Part shown: positions 22,897 through 29,809 of the stretch, piece after piece
How the letters are laid out: each line of letters starts with the position of its first letter
Numbering within the stretch: the first letter of the stretch is position 1
DNA from: a virus
Direction: 5' to 3' (one strand)
DNA length: 33,466 nucleotides
IMG/VR virus record: IMGVR_UViG_3300044846_000547
Span: 1-33,466 of that record
The notes under the pieces: generated by a model
Told to the model about the DNA's origin: nothing
What the model saw: only the letters and a program-made list of their open reading frames with translations
Database searches by the model: none
Made by a program: the position numbers and the translations under genes

Positions 22897-22974
22897 CTAT
22901 TTCTTTTTATTTATTAAATTGGTTATTATCACACCTGTAATAATTCCTAAAAATCCCCATATAATATGTATCAT
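22897..22974 (-). CDS. 25-residue membrane peptide
   Basis: The frame starts 3 bp after the stop of the gene at 22978 and ends 2 bp before the next start. The product is a single hydrophobic helix (IIWGFLGIITGVIITNLI) with a basic end (NKKK). Close packing is the only support for expression. Confidence 0.4.
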   Translation of the reverse strand: MIHIIWGFLGIITGVIITNLINKKK

Positions 22975-22977
22975 ATC

Positions 22978-23163
22978 TTATTTGTTTTTAAATTTATCTT
23001 TTAGTATTTTCTTATAAATTGTATTTACTGATTCTTTATTGCACCCTCTTTTATAATAGAAGTTCATTACTCTTTGTATTCTTTGTAATGGTGTTTGTTT
23101 ATATCCTGCTTTTAGCTTCATATAGTTTTCTGCTCTTTCTTTTGCTGTTTGTAGGTTACTCAT
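22978..23163 (-). CDS. 61-residue basic protein, function unknown
   Basis: The product is strongly basic and helical (AKERAENYMKLKAGYKQTP, RIQRVMNFYYKRGC, IYKKILKDKFKNK). Its start overlaps the end of the DnaA-like gene by 8 bp. A nucleic-acid-binding role is possible from charge alone. Confidence 0.6.
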   Translation of the reverse strand: MSNLQTAKERAENYMKLKAGYKQTPLQRIQRVMNFYYKRGCNKESVNTIYKKILKDKFKNK

Positions 23164-23611
23164 ATTTCTTATAGTATCTTGCTTTTTCGTTAATATTTAA
23201 AAACGCTTCAAACCTTTCTTTTATATCATCGTTATCTAATATTGCTAATAAGCGGTTTATATTTTTGTTTGGTTGTAATTGTTTTATAGTTTCTTTTAGT
23301 TTGTTAATCTCTTGGTCTTTTAGTTGATTTGTTTTTTGTAATGATTCAACTACCAAATCAGGTTTTAATTCTAATAAAAAGTTTTCTAACTCTTGTATTT
23401 TTGGGTTATAGTATTTAACACTTTCATAGTTTTTTAAGTGGTGTATTATTGTAGCGTGGTTTAAGTTTAACTCTTTTCCTATTTGCTGTAACGATAAACC
23501 TTTTTGTCTAAATAGAAACGATGCTAATACTTTCATTTCTACTTGTTCTCTTTTCCTGCCTTTTAATGTTACATCTATTCCTGTTTCTTGTTTTATTTTT
23601 TCTATTATCAT
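23156..23611 (-). CDS. DNA-binding protein with DnaA domain-IV-like HTH
   Basis: The frame is open to 23644, but the ATG at 23609-23611 overlaps the upstream stop as ATGA and gives a 151-residue product. Residues about 22-64 strongly resemble the C-terminal duplex-binding domain of DnaA: a basic segment, KVLASFLFRQKGLSLQQIGK and the signature-like LNHATIIHHLKNY, matching the DHTTVxHA region that reads DnaA boxes. No AAA+ domain is present. A coiled coil (about 85-115) and a helical tail follow, perhaps for dimerisation. It may bind the phage origin, compete with host DnaA or act as a regulator. Confidence 0.78.
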   Translation of the reverse strand: MIIEKIKQETGIDVTLKGRKREQVEMKVLASFLFRQKGLSLQQIGKELNLNHATIIHHLKNYESVKYYNPKIQELENFLLELKPDLVVESLQKTNQLKDQEINKLKETIKQLQPNKNINRLLAILDNDDIKERFEAFLNINEKARYYKKYE

Positions 23612-23871
23612 AATTTTTCTATTTCTTTTCTTACTTCTTCCCAATATAAAATTTTATTACTTGAAAAATTTACAATCCAAGTCGATGTTGAGTTTGCATC
23701 TAAATTTATTTTAATTGCATCTAATATCTTATCAACTGCTATTAATGCACATTGTTTCATTTCAGGTAATCTATTTTCAACAGGTATTTCTGTATCCCAA
23801 TAACAATCCCAAGTTGTTACTAAATTTTCGTATTTATATACTAACTCTTTTGCTTCTTCTTTTGCTTTCAT
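23608..23871 (-). CDS. Small early protein, paralogue of the 24082 gene
   Basis: The 87-residue product has EEAKELVYKYENLV at the start, MKQCALIAVDKILDAI in the middle and YWEEVRKEIEKL at the end. The same landmarks (AKEL, KQCALI, VREEIEK) recur in the protein from 24082-24345. Proteins with a KQCALIxVD block are common in phages of this phylum and are of unknown function. Its ends overlap neighbours as ATGA. Confidence 0.65.
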   Translation of the reverse strand: MKAKEEAKELVYKYENLVTTWDCYWDTEIPVENRLPEMKQCALIAVDKILDAIKINLDANSTSTWIVNFSSNKILYWEEVRKEIEKL

Positions 23872-24098
23872 AATTCATCAAATGTTAATTCTAATTCTTT
23901 TGGGTTAAATTTATCTATAACTGCGGTAAGTGTTAAAAAATATGATACCTCTATTGCTAAATGTATTCCAGCACAAATTTCAAACTGCTCACGCTCTTCA
24001 TAGTCTTTTAAAATAAGTCGCATACCCTCTAACGATTCACCTTGTGCAATATCGTAAAGTGTCATAGCAAACGCTTCGTCTTTAGTTACTATCTCCAT
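23868..24098 (-). CDS. 76-residue acidic protein, function unknown
   Basis: The product is acidic and helical (KDEAFAMTLYDIAQGESLEG, EEREQFEICAGIHLAIE) and ends with a hydrophobic then acidic tail. It sits between the two paralogous 87-residue genes, with an overlap of 17 bp upstream and an ATGA overlap downstream. No family recognised. Confidence 0.6.
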   Translation of the reverse strand: MEIVTKDEAFAMTLYDIAQGESLEGMRLILKDYEEREQFEICAGIHLAIEVSYFLTLTAVIDKFNPKELELTFDEL

Positions 24099-24345
24099 TA
24101 TATTTTTCTATTTCTTCTCTTACTGATAATAAATATGAACTTCCACAATAGTTTTTACCTGCTGCTTCCCAAATAGTAAGCATAATTGATTCCATATAAT
24201 CAAGGTTAATTAAAGCACATTGTTTTGCGTTTCTTATTGCCCATTGTTTATTTGCACAATCTTCTTGCAAGTCATTCCAATTAACGTATGGTAAAAACTT
24301 GTCTATTAATTCTTTTGCGAATTGGTATGGTGTTCTTGCTTTCAT
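24082..24345 (-). CDS. Small early protein, paralogue of the 23608 gene
   Basis: The 87-residue protein shares with its neighbour the elements AKELIDKF, AKQCALINLD and SVREEIEKY. It differs elsewhere and has Trp-rich stretches (VNWNDLQEDCANKQW). Its start overlaps the exonuclease stop by a single base. Function unknown; a duplicated phage early gene is the simplest reading. Confidence 0.65.
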   Translation of the reverse strand: MKARTPYQFAKELIDKFLPYVNWNDLQEDCANKQWAIRNAKQCALINLDYMESIMLTIWEAAGKNYCGSSYLLSVREEIEKYNGDSN

Positions 24346-25109
24346 TATAATACTCCTCTTAATACATATTGGTCCAGGTCAACTCCCTCTGTTTGAAAAA
24401 AGTATTTATAGTTGCTAACACCTTGCTCAAACTTTTGTTTGCCTTTCTCGTAAAACTCATCGCTACATTCAAAGATAGCAATATCTAAACTGCCTTTGTC
24501 AATAGCTATAAATATAAAGTTTTCTACTCCAAACATTTCACGATATAACCACGCTTGTAAATCATAAGAATATTTATCTGCTGAATATCTAAAGTCTTTA
24601 ATACCTGTGGTGGTTTTTAAATCAATAATAGTATTGCCTTTTAATATATCTGCTTTTGCTCTTATAGGTATTCCATCAATCATTGCTATTTGTGGTACTT
24701 CAAATTCTGCAGTAGTCAAGTATTCCTTTACCGCTTCGTTTCTTAATAAGGCATCACATAAACGTTCAGCAGCTTTCTTTTCAGTTTTAGTGTAAACCTC
24801 TTTGCCTGTTTCTTTTGCGAGTTTGTATTCTTTACTTGCTTTTGTTGCAGCGTCTACAAATATAATATCGTTTAACTTTTCAGGTTCTAATATCATTGTA
24901 TGAAATAGTTTACCATCTCTTAATGCTTGTGTTTCACCGCTACCATATTTAGTTGTAAAATAATACGTTTTAGGTGAATTAATTAATGTTTTAATACTTG
25001 AACTACTTAAAGCGTTTTGCCCTAAATATCCATAGTAAAAACTATCATCGTGCATTTCAGCTAATAGTTCTTCTTTAGTCCATTGTTTGTTATCAAATGT
25101 TGTTATCAT
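24345..25109 (-). CDS. RecE-like PD-(D/E)XK exonuclease
   Basis: The 254-residue product has the order expected for DUF3799/RecE-like nucleases: LSSSSIKTLINSPKTYY at the start, GKLFHTMILEPE (His70), AKADIL with Asp154, then IIDLKTTTG giving D163-x-K165, and the QAWLY motif (Gln185, Tyr189). This is a 5'-3' exonuclease signature; such enzymes expose single strands for an annealing protein. A partner, the Erf-like protein at 31263-31856, is present in the same early region, so together they can form a two-component recombination system. The length is that of a catalytic domain only. Confidence 0.85.
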   Translation of the reverse strand: MITTFDNKQWTKEELLAEMHDDSFYYGYLGQNALSSSSIKTLINSPKTYYFTTKYGSGETQALRDGKLFHTMILEPEKLNDIIFVDAATKASKEYKLAKETGKEVYTKTEKKAAERLCDALLRNEAVKEYLTTAEFEVPQIAMIDGIPIRAKADILKGNTIIDLKTTTGIKDFRYSADKYSYDLQAWLYREMFGVENFIFIAIDKGSLDIAIFECSDEFYEKGKQKFEQGVSNYKYFFQTEGVDLDQYVLRGVL

Positions 25110-25312
25110 AATCCTTTTTCTTTTTTAAATGTTTCGTTGTAGTATTGTTTTCCTTCTGTTCCGTCACACATATAATTTTCATTTTCATTATAAGCATCAA
25201 TAATTTGTTTCTCAAACATTTTCTTGGCTTGTTCAAAATCAACTGCTGTTAATTTATCATTATAATTATATTGGCTTTCTAAAAATTCTACTGCTGTTTG
25301 TTTTGTTTCCAT
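25106..25312 (-). CDS. Small early protein, related to the 32117 gene
   Basis: The 68-residue product has FEQAKKMFEKQIIDAYNE in the middle and ends QYYNETFKKEKGL. The protein from 32117-32338 has a matching FELEKQQIIGACDYG and QYYKETFNK. Short proteins with this A(Y/C)xxG...YYxETF layout are common in Bacteroidota phages; the role is unknown. Overlaps the exonuclease start as ATGA. Confidence 0.6.
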   Translation of the reverse strand: METKQTAVEFLESQYNYNDKLTAVDFEQAKKMFEKQIIDAYNENENYMCDGTEGKQYYNETFKKEKGL

Positions 25313-25313
25313 A

Positions 25314-25520
25314 TTATCTTATTGTTATTGCGTTTAAATTGTTAAATGTTTCTTCTTCTCTTAATACTTCTCTAATCTGCTGGTAATATAAATCTGATTC
25401 GTTCCATTCTTTTAGTAGAAGTTCTTTAATGTTATGAAGTTTATTTTTCATATATACGTTGTCTAAATCTTTGCTTAATTGTATAAGGTTTTCTAACTCG
25501 TTTATTATTTCTTTTTTCAT
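25314..25520 (-). CDS. 68-residue helical protein, function unknown
   Basis: The product is charged and helical throughout (EIINELENLIQLSKDLDN, ELLLKEWNESDLYYQQIREV). It lies 1-2 bp from both neighbours. No recognised family. Confidence 0.6.
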   Translation of the reverse strand: MKKEIINELENLIQLSKDLDNVYMKNKLHNIKELLLKEWNESDLYYQQIREVLREEETFNNLNAITIR

Positions 25521-25522
25521 AA

Positions 25523-25678
25523 TTAAAATATTTGTTCTATTGCTCTAATTTTTACTAATCTTTTTTCTTCTCTAAACTTTGTAAATGCTTCATCAAAGTT
25601 ATCAGCCATAATGTCTTGTTCACAGTCGATACAATCGTTTCCTGTTTCTCGCCAGTAAAATACTCTAAATGTTTTCAT
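25523..25678 (-). CDS. 51-residue protein opening the exonuclease operon
   Basis: An in-frame extension reaches 25705, but the ATG at 25676-25678 lies downstream of a TAnnTTTG box and is the better start. The product (MKTFRVFYWRETGND, CIDCEQDIMAD, NFDEAFTKFREEKRLVKI) resembles small single-domain phage proteins with a beta-beta-alpha pattern and a CxxC. It is the first gene after a terminator and promoter. Function unknown. Confidence 0.6.
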   Translation of the reverse strand: MKTFRVFYWRETGNDCIDCEQDIMADNFDEAFTKFREEKRLVKIRAIEQIF

Positions 25679-25702
25679 ATTGTTTTGTTTTAAATTGTTT
25701 AG

Positions 25703-25710
25703 CAAATATA
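25703..25710 (-). promoter_or_regulatory. -7 box (TATATTTG) for the exonuclease operon
   Basis: The minus strand reads TATATTTG, a full TAnnTTTG match, 25 bp before the start at 25678 and 50 bp after a terminator. No convincing -33 TTTG is seen at 17-23 bp. The arrangement terminator, promoter, gene matches 29747 and 32364. Confidence 0.6.
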
Positions 25711-25760
25711 CTAATTATTTTTTACTTATTAACATATTAACAAAAAATTAATAAAAAAAA

Positions 25761-25778
25761 GGTAAGCGTTAACTTACC
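25761..25778 (-). terminator. Terminator overlapping the stop of the 25769 gene
   Basis: A 6-bp stem (GGTAAG / CTTACC, loop CGTTAA) is followed on the minus strand by eight T. The stem and loop include the stop codon of the gene at 25769-25990. It ends the transcript that begins at about 28-29 kb. Confidence 0.8.
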
Positions 25779-25990
25779 TCTATTTTAATACTATTTTCTT
25801 TTAAATTATTATCTAAAACAATTTTTATCCCATCAAACCTTACATTTACTTGAAATTCTTTTACATTAAAAACATCTAATAAATATTGAAAATACAAATC
25901 TTTTGACAAATGTATAGTGTAATCGTTTATATTATTTATATTTTTAGTTAAATTTGTAAGCCTAGTTACTATTTGTTGTTCTCTATCCAT
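25769..25990 (-). CDS. 73-residue protein, function unknown
   Basis: The product is Asn/Leu rich, with an N-terminal helical half (RLTNLTKNINNINDYTIHL) and a beta-rich second half (VRFDGIKIVLDNNLKENSIK). It overlaps the DUF3310 gene by 22 bp and ends inside a terminator. No family recognised. Confidence 0.6.
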   Translation of the reverse strand: MDREQQIVTRLTNLTKNINNINDYTIHLSKDLYFQYLLDVFNVKEFQVNVRFDGIKIVLDNNLKENSIKIEVS

Positions 25991-26193
25991 TGTTTTTGAA
26001 GTTTCTCGTGGTGTTCTATTTCACGCTGTAAATAGTTTAAGGCTTTTCTTAAATCATCAAGTTCATTATCTTTCTTTCCTGCTCTTGCTAAATATTTGAC
26101 TATGTTTCCACGATTAAAATTCATATCGTACATTTTACAAAAGTCTATTACATCAATCTTCGTTTCTGTAATATAGTGTAGTGGTGTTTCCAT
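25969..26193 (-). CDS. DUF3310 protein (T7 gp1.7-like)
   Basis: The ATG at 26191-26193 follows the upstream stop by 1 bp; a longer reading needs a TTG. The 74-residue product contains PLHYI at the start, DVIDFCKMYDMNFNRGNIVKYL and ARAGKKDNELDDLRKALNYL, which is the DUF3310 core. In phage T7, gp1.7 with this domain acts as a nucleotide kinase. The protein here is short and I infer only a link to nucleotide metabolism. Confidence 0.85.
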   Translation of the reverse strand: METPLHYITETKIDVIDFCKMYDMNFNRGNIVKYLARAGKKDNELDDLRKALNYLQREIEHHEKLQKQWIENNK

Positions 26194-26194
26194 A

Positions 26195-26545
26195 TTAATC
26201 AATCTTTAAAAATTCAGCTTCTGAATATTCCTTAAACCATTCTTTGTTATCGTTGTATTTTTCAATAACTGCATCAATCATAATTAACTCGTCAAGTGTT
26301 GAGGTTGTTAATTTAGTAACCAAACTTTCTATCTTGTTTAAAATGTTTGTAGTCATTTCAGGGTCGGTTTTATATACACTTGCATATTCTTTATTTACGA
26401 CACTTTCTAAATCCTTGTTAAGTAAGTTTATCCTGTGTTTAATTTGTTGCTTGTATTGCACTGTAAAGCGTAAATTTTCGTTGCATTCTAATAGTAACTG
26501 CGATAGTATTACTTGTTTTAAATATTCTAATTGTATTGAGTTCAT
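26195..26545 (-). CDS. 116-residue helical protein, function unknown
   Basis: The product is almost entirely helical with alternating charged and hydrophobic residues (YLKQVILSQLLLECNENL, HRINLLNKDLESVVNKEY, ILNKIESLVTKLTTSTLDEL) and an acidic end. It overlaps the nuclease-like gene as ATGA. No recognised domain. Confidence 0.6.
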   Translation of the reverse strand: MNSIQLEYLKQVILSQLLLECNENLRFTVQYKQQIKHRINLLNKDLESVVNKEYASVYKTDPEMTTNILNKIESLVTKLTTSTLDELIMIDAVIEKYNDNKEWFKEYSEAEFLKID

Positions 26546-26940
26546 TGTTTTATTGTGTTTTCGTTTTGTATTGTTAAATATGTTACTTCTTTTTCTATTC
26601 TTTGTGTGTTATAAAATTGTGTTGTAGCAGGATTTTTATTGTTAGTTTCCCAAATTGGCTCTATCTTTAATAAATTCCAGATATATATTCCTTTGGGTGT
26701 TGAGTTAACATAAATAGGTATATCTAAATGTTTTTCACATTCCTGTAACATAGCATCGTATTTCTTTTTTTCTAAAAGCATTTCGTTAAAATGTTTTGTT
26801 CTGCATTTTAATTCTATACGGTGTTTGTATTCAGGTGAGTAGCAATCCCATCTTGACATTTGATTTTTTGATTTAACCAAATCTTTATAAATGTTTTCTT
26901 GCAACCAAAGGAATAAATCCTGCTCTGTCCAATTAATCAT
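26542..26940 (-). CDS. Putative PD-(D/E)XK nuclease-like protein
   Basis: The 132-residue product contains RWDCYS followed by RIELKCRTKHF, giving Asp32, Glu43 and Lys45, the spacing of a PD-(D/E)XK active site. Next comes a helix with MLLEKKKYDAMLQECEKH and a strand IPIYVNSTPKGIYIWNL. This order (D, then E-x-K, helix, strand) is that of a minimal restriction-enzyme-like nuclease. Candidate roles are a Holliday-junction or structure-specific nuclease. The assignment is by motif only. Confidence 0.6.
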   Translation of the reverse strand: MINWTEQDLFLWLQENIYKDLVKSKNQMSRWDCYSPEYKHRIELKCRTKHFNEMLLEKKKYDAMLQECEKHLDIPIYVNSTPKGIYIWNLLKIEPIWETNNKNPATTQFYNTQRIEKEVTYLTIQNENTIKQ

Positions 26941-27304
26941 TCTGGGCGTCGTAAACTTGTTTTAATTCGCTTATCTTATCTCTCCAGCACGAACCACAAT
27001 TTGATGGGTTTATATGTTGATTAAATACATTTTTGTAAATTTCAGTAATACTTGCCTGTTGTTTAATTGTTAACTGCTCATTTGTAGTTGCAAAGAAATT
27101 AGTTAAATATTCTTTATCTGCATCGTTTAAGCATTCTGTTTGCTTGTAAGGGAATATCTTATTTAGTAATTCCTTTCTACCATCGCAACCACAATCAATA
27201 CCTGTCGCCTCTGAAATAGCTTCAACTACTTTTTTAATTCCTGTTGCTTTTGTAACACTTTCTATTGTGTCGCCTAATCCTTTTGGTTTTCTACCTCTTG
27301 CCAT
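26933..27304 (-). CDS. Cys-containing phage protein, function unknown
   Basis: The 123-residue product opens with a basic, Gly-rich segment (ARGRKPKGLGD), then TIESVTKATGIKKVVEAISE, GIDCGCDGRKELLNKIFPYK with a CxC, a further Cys in TECLND, and a late CGSCW motif. The Cys pairs could bind a metal. Proteins opening with GLGDTIExVTKATGIK are familiar from phages of this phylum and remain unnamed. Confidence 0.65.
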   Translation of the reverse strand: MARGRKPKGLGDTIESVTKATGIKKVVEAISEATGIDCGCDGRKELLNKIFPYKQTECLNDADKEYLTNFFATTNEQLTIKQQASITEIYKNVFNQHINPSNCGSCWRDKISELKQVYDAQND

Positions 27305-27308
27305 AATG

Positions 27309-27830
27309 TTAAAGTTTTAAGTTATCGTAATCGTCTTGTAATAATCTTTTTAATTTTTGTTTATTAGCTTTTAAAGTGTGAAATATAGAAACGAAACTTA
27401 TTCCTGTTTCTTTTGCTAATTTTCTTATTGAAGTTTTATTATCCCTATATAAAGTAAATAGCTTTTTATCGTACCATTCCCAACTGTTAACCTCTTGTTC
27501 TGCTTTTATCCTAAAATCATTCCATTCATTTTCTTTATCTTCAGAATAGTCATCAATTAAGTTATAAATTTCATCATTCAACTCGCATTTGTCAATTCTT
27601 TTCCTGATGTTATGAAGCTGAAAATGTATATTTCTTATTATGATAAAACAATATCCTCTGTTTACTTTACCATTAGTGAACATTTGCTCATCTGTTACGT
27701 TGTATTTATGTAAAAGTAAGTAAAATTCTTGAACAATATCCTCTGCCCATTCTTTATCAAACACTCCTGCAAGTTCTACCCAGTCTTTATGATAAACTGC
27801 AACCCGTTCTAATATTGATTTGTTTCCCAT
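27309..27830 (-). CDS. Sigma-70-like phage regulator
   Basis: The 173-residue product has an N-terminal block AEDIVQEFYLLLHKY (about 29-43) that resembles sigma region 2, a linker with GYCFIIIRNIHF, and a C-terminal HTH (about 134-155, SIRKLAKETGISFVSIFHTL) resembling region 4. The size fits ECF-type sigma factors or T4 gp55-like late factors. It could switch transcription to late genes, which have few TAnnTTTG promoters in this window. Region 2 core residues are only partly matched, so a non-sigma HTH protein is possible. Confidence 0.65.
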   Translation of the reverse strand: MGNKSILERVAVYHKDWVELAGVFDKEWAEDIVQEFYLLLHKYNVTDEQMFTNGKVNRGYCFIIIRNIHFQLHNIRKRIDKCELNDEIYNLIDDYSEDKENEWNDFRIKAEQEVNSWEWYDKKLFTLYRDNKTSIRKLAKETGISFVSIFHTLKANKQKLKRLLQDDYDNLKL

Positions 27831-28033
27831 AATATATTAATCGATAATATTCCTACTAATATCTGCAACGTGTGCCATTGTTCACCATCAACTTCTTCTA
27901 CATCGTATAAAGCACCAAACATAAAACCCTTAATAGATGCTATCTGTATATCTTTGCCTGTTCGATGTGCCCATACTAAAGTAATAGCTAACAAAAATAA
28001 TATTAAAGAAAAAAATAAAAGGATGTATATCAT
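27809..28033 (-). CDS. Small membrane protein with two hydrophobic segments
   Basis: The 74-residue product has a very hydrophobic first helix (IYILLFFSLILFLLAITLV), a short soluble loop (RTGKDIQIASIKGF, YDVEEVDGEQWHTL) and a second hydrophobic segment (LQILVGILSINIL). It overlaps the sigma-like gene by 22 bp and may be translationally linked to it. No family recognised. Confidence 0.6.
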   Translation of the reverse strand: MIYILLFFSLILFLLAITLVWAHRTGKDIQIASIKGFMFGALYDVEEVDGEQWHTLQILVGILSINILWETNQY

Positions 28034-28034
28034 A

Positions 28035-28331
28035 TTAGTATAATTTTGCTGTTATCTTTGCTACCTTTTGTTCTATTGAAGGTTTTAAACTTATTCTAAT
28101 ATCAACATCAGTTAACTCATTATCCTGCTTTAAAATTGATTTATATGCGTTCTCAATACTTTGCCAATCTAAAACAGAATCAACCTGTAATAATTCCTCA
28201 ATCATTTGTAACTTAAAAGTAACATCTTTAAAGTAAGATAATAATTCAGGGTTATCAGAATTATAAACTAACATTCTTGCAGTTGAAACCTGTAAGTCTT
28301 GTAAATGATTTTTAATAGTTAAATTTTCCAT
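28035..28331 (-). CDS. 98-residue acidic helical protein, function unknown
   Basis: The product is helical (NHLQDLQVSTARMLVYNS, ELLSYFKDVTFKLQMIEELL) with an Asp/Glu-rich middle and a Lys-rich end. Just before its start the minus strand reads TAAATTTG (28336-28343), a TAnnTTTG match that lies only 5 bp from the ATG and may be chance. No recognised domain. Confidence 0.6.
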   Translation of the reverse strand: MENLTIKNHLQDLQVSTARMLVYNSDNPELLSYFKDVTFKLQMIEELLQVDSVLDWQSIENAYKSILKQDNELTDVDIRISLKPSIEQKVAKITAKLY

Positions 28332-28354
28332 AGTTCAAATTTATTAATAAGTTA

Positions 28355-29206
28355 TTAACATTTAATGTCTTTTAGTATATCATATAAATCACCTTCAACT
28401 TGCGGTAAACCAAAATTGTTTACTTTAAAGTTAAAATCTTCAAAACTTGCGTTTCTACTTCTTTTACAACTTACTTTTACCAATTCTTTATTTACTGTAT
28501 TTAGTTCTAATTGTATTTGTGTTTCTGCTTTCTTTTCTAAAGCCGAGCCTAAATGTCCAGTAGGTTTTTCAGTTCCAAAATTTGAGTGTATTACTGTTAT
28601 AATATGGCAGTTCAATTCTTTACTCCATCTCATTAAATGTTGAGCCACTTCATTCGCTTGTTCTATACTATTTACATCGGAACATAAATCTGCAATTCCA
28701 TCAATAATTACTAATCCAATATCTTTACCATCTAATTTATCATAAAGTATGTATTCAATAAAAGAAACCCTTTCTTTAAAACCTAATTGACGTAATGCGT
28801 AAGTATGATATTTATCATCTTTTAAACCTGTCATTTGAAGTGGTCTTTTAAAAACCATTGAGGCGTGAAAGTTTCCCTGTTCAGTGTCAAAATGAATCAT
28901 ATGTTTATCTTGCCTGTTACCTCTTAAATTACCTCCAAAGCCTTGTAGTTCATTTTTCATATAAACTGCGCTTAAAAGCGAAATAAAAAACGTCTTTTTA
29001 GATTTTGGTGGCGCTTGTATAAAACTAAAGTTTCCATAAGTTCCAATTGGTAGCGGATAGGTTTTATATCCGTCTTTTGTTTCGTATTCTTTCTCGCCAA
29101 AACTAATTGCAGGAATTGGATATTCTATTTCTTTTTCAGGGTTAATGTAGCAATCTTCTTCAAGCACTTCCATCAACATTCTATTAATTGTTTCTTGTTC
29201 TGTCAT
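28355..29206 (-). CDS. RecA-fold replication ATPase (AAA_25/RepA-like)
   Basis: The 283-residue product has a degenerate P-loop APPKSKKT (65-72), a DTEQ motif after a beta strand (HMIHFDTEQG, residues 102-111), a Walker B LVIIDGIADL (165-174), and an HSN motif near 207 typical of sensor regions. The order matches AAA_25/RepA-type hexameric ATPases used as replicative helicases or loaders. The P-loop lacks the usual first Gly but keeps the K-K-T. It is the main candidate for the replication motor of this phage. The start lies 9 bp after the HNH gene's stop. Confidence 0.75.
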   Translation of the reverse strand: MTEQETINRMLMEVLEEDCYINPEKEIEYPIPAISFGEKEYETKDGYKTYPLPIGTYGNFSFIQAPPKSKKTFFISLLSAVYMKNELQGFGGNLRGNRQDKHMIHFDTEQGNFHASMVFKRPLQMTGLKDDKYHTYALRQLGFKERVSFIEYILYDKLDGKDIGLVIIDGIADLCSDVNSIEQANEVAQHLMRWSKELNCHIITVIHSNFGTEKPTGHLGSALEKKAETQIQLELNTVNKELVKVSCKRSRNASFEDFNFKVNNFGLPQVEGDLYDILKDIKC

Positions 29207-29215
29207 AATTGTAAT

Positions 29216-29719
29216 TTAAAATTTTATACCATTATTTAATAAGTACAAAATATGTTTTTCTTTTGTGTCTAAAACTTCACCATTTAAACCAATATAAATT
29301 TTATTTTTTAAATCTAATTTCATAAAATTATGTGCTCTTCTATGATTAAATCTTTCTAAAATAATTATATCTTCTAAAAAATCATCATTATAATTCCAAT
29401 GATGCAAATGATGTGATGCAGGAACAAATTTATATTTTCTTCTTAAATTTTTAATTCTATAACTTGCTTTCCAAGGTTTATCTGAATCCCAAGCTTTCTG
29501 CTTTTCTTTATAGTTTAATCTATAATACTTTTCTTTTGAACGTTCACGTTCTTTTTCTATAAAGTTAATATCTTGTGCTTTAATTTTATAATTATCTCTA
29601 ACATCTTTTTTATTACACTCTTTACATTTATTAACTCTGCCATCAGGCATTTGATTATGTTTGTAAAAATCTTCTAAATTCTTTTCTACATTGCATTTAA
29701 AACAAGTCTTTGTACTCAT
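29216..29719 (-). CDS. Free-standing HNH-type endonuclease
   Basis: A longer reading to 29749 would begin with TTG; the ATG at 29717-29719 lies just after a TAnnTTTG box. The 167-residue product has a zinc ribbon (Cys6, Cys9, Cys32, Cys35), a basic linker, and a C-terminal motif SHHLHHWNYNDD ... RFNHRRAHNFM that fits an HNH-type His-metal finger. A single gene with its own promoter, set between the SSB and ATPase genes, is typical of homing or selfish HNH genes. It may cut related phage DNA. Confidence 0.75.
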   Translation of the reverse strand: MSTKTCFKCNVEKNLEDFYKHNQMPDGRVNKCKECNKKDVRDNYKIKAQDINFIEKERERSKEKYYRLNYKEKQKAWDSDKPWKASYRIKNLRRKYKFVPASHHLHHWNYNDDFLEDIIILERFNHRRAHNFMKLDLKNKIYIGLNGEVLDTKEKHILYLLNNGIKF

Positions 29720-29746
29720 ATTTTTATTTTTTAAATTATTAATATA

Positions 29747-29754
29747 CAAATATA
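29747..29754 (-). promoter_or_regulatory. -7 box (TATATTTG) for the HNH gene
   Basis: The minus strand reads TATATTTG 28 bp before the ATG at 29719, a full TAnnTTTG match. No clear -33 element is present; the upstream region is AT-rich. It lies 56 bp beyond a terminator. Confidence 0.6.
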
Positions 29755-29809
29755 ATAAATTAAAATGGTAGTTGTTTTTATTAAAAAGGTTAACTTATTA
29801 ACAAAAAAA

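Noticed and set aside
26244-26627. A 127-codon plus-strand frame rich in Leu, Ser and Cys.
   Set aside because: It is antisense to two tightly packed minus-strand genes and looks hydrophobic only because the sense strand is Lys/Asn/Glu rich.
28336-28343. TAAATTTG on the minus strand as a promoter for the 28035 gene.
   Set aside because: It matches TAnnTTTG but lies 5 bp from the start codon, with no -33 partner or terminator before it; chance is likely in this AT-rich DNA.
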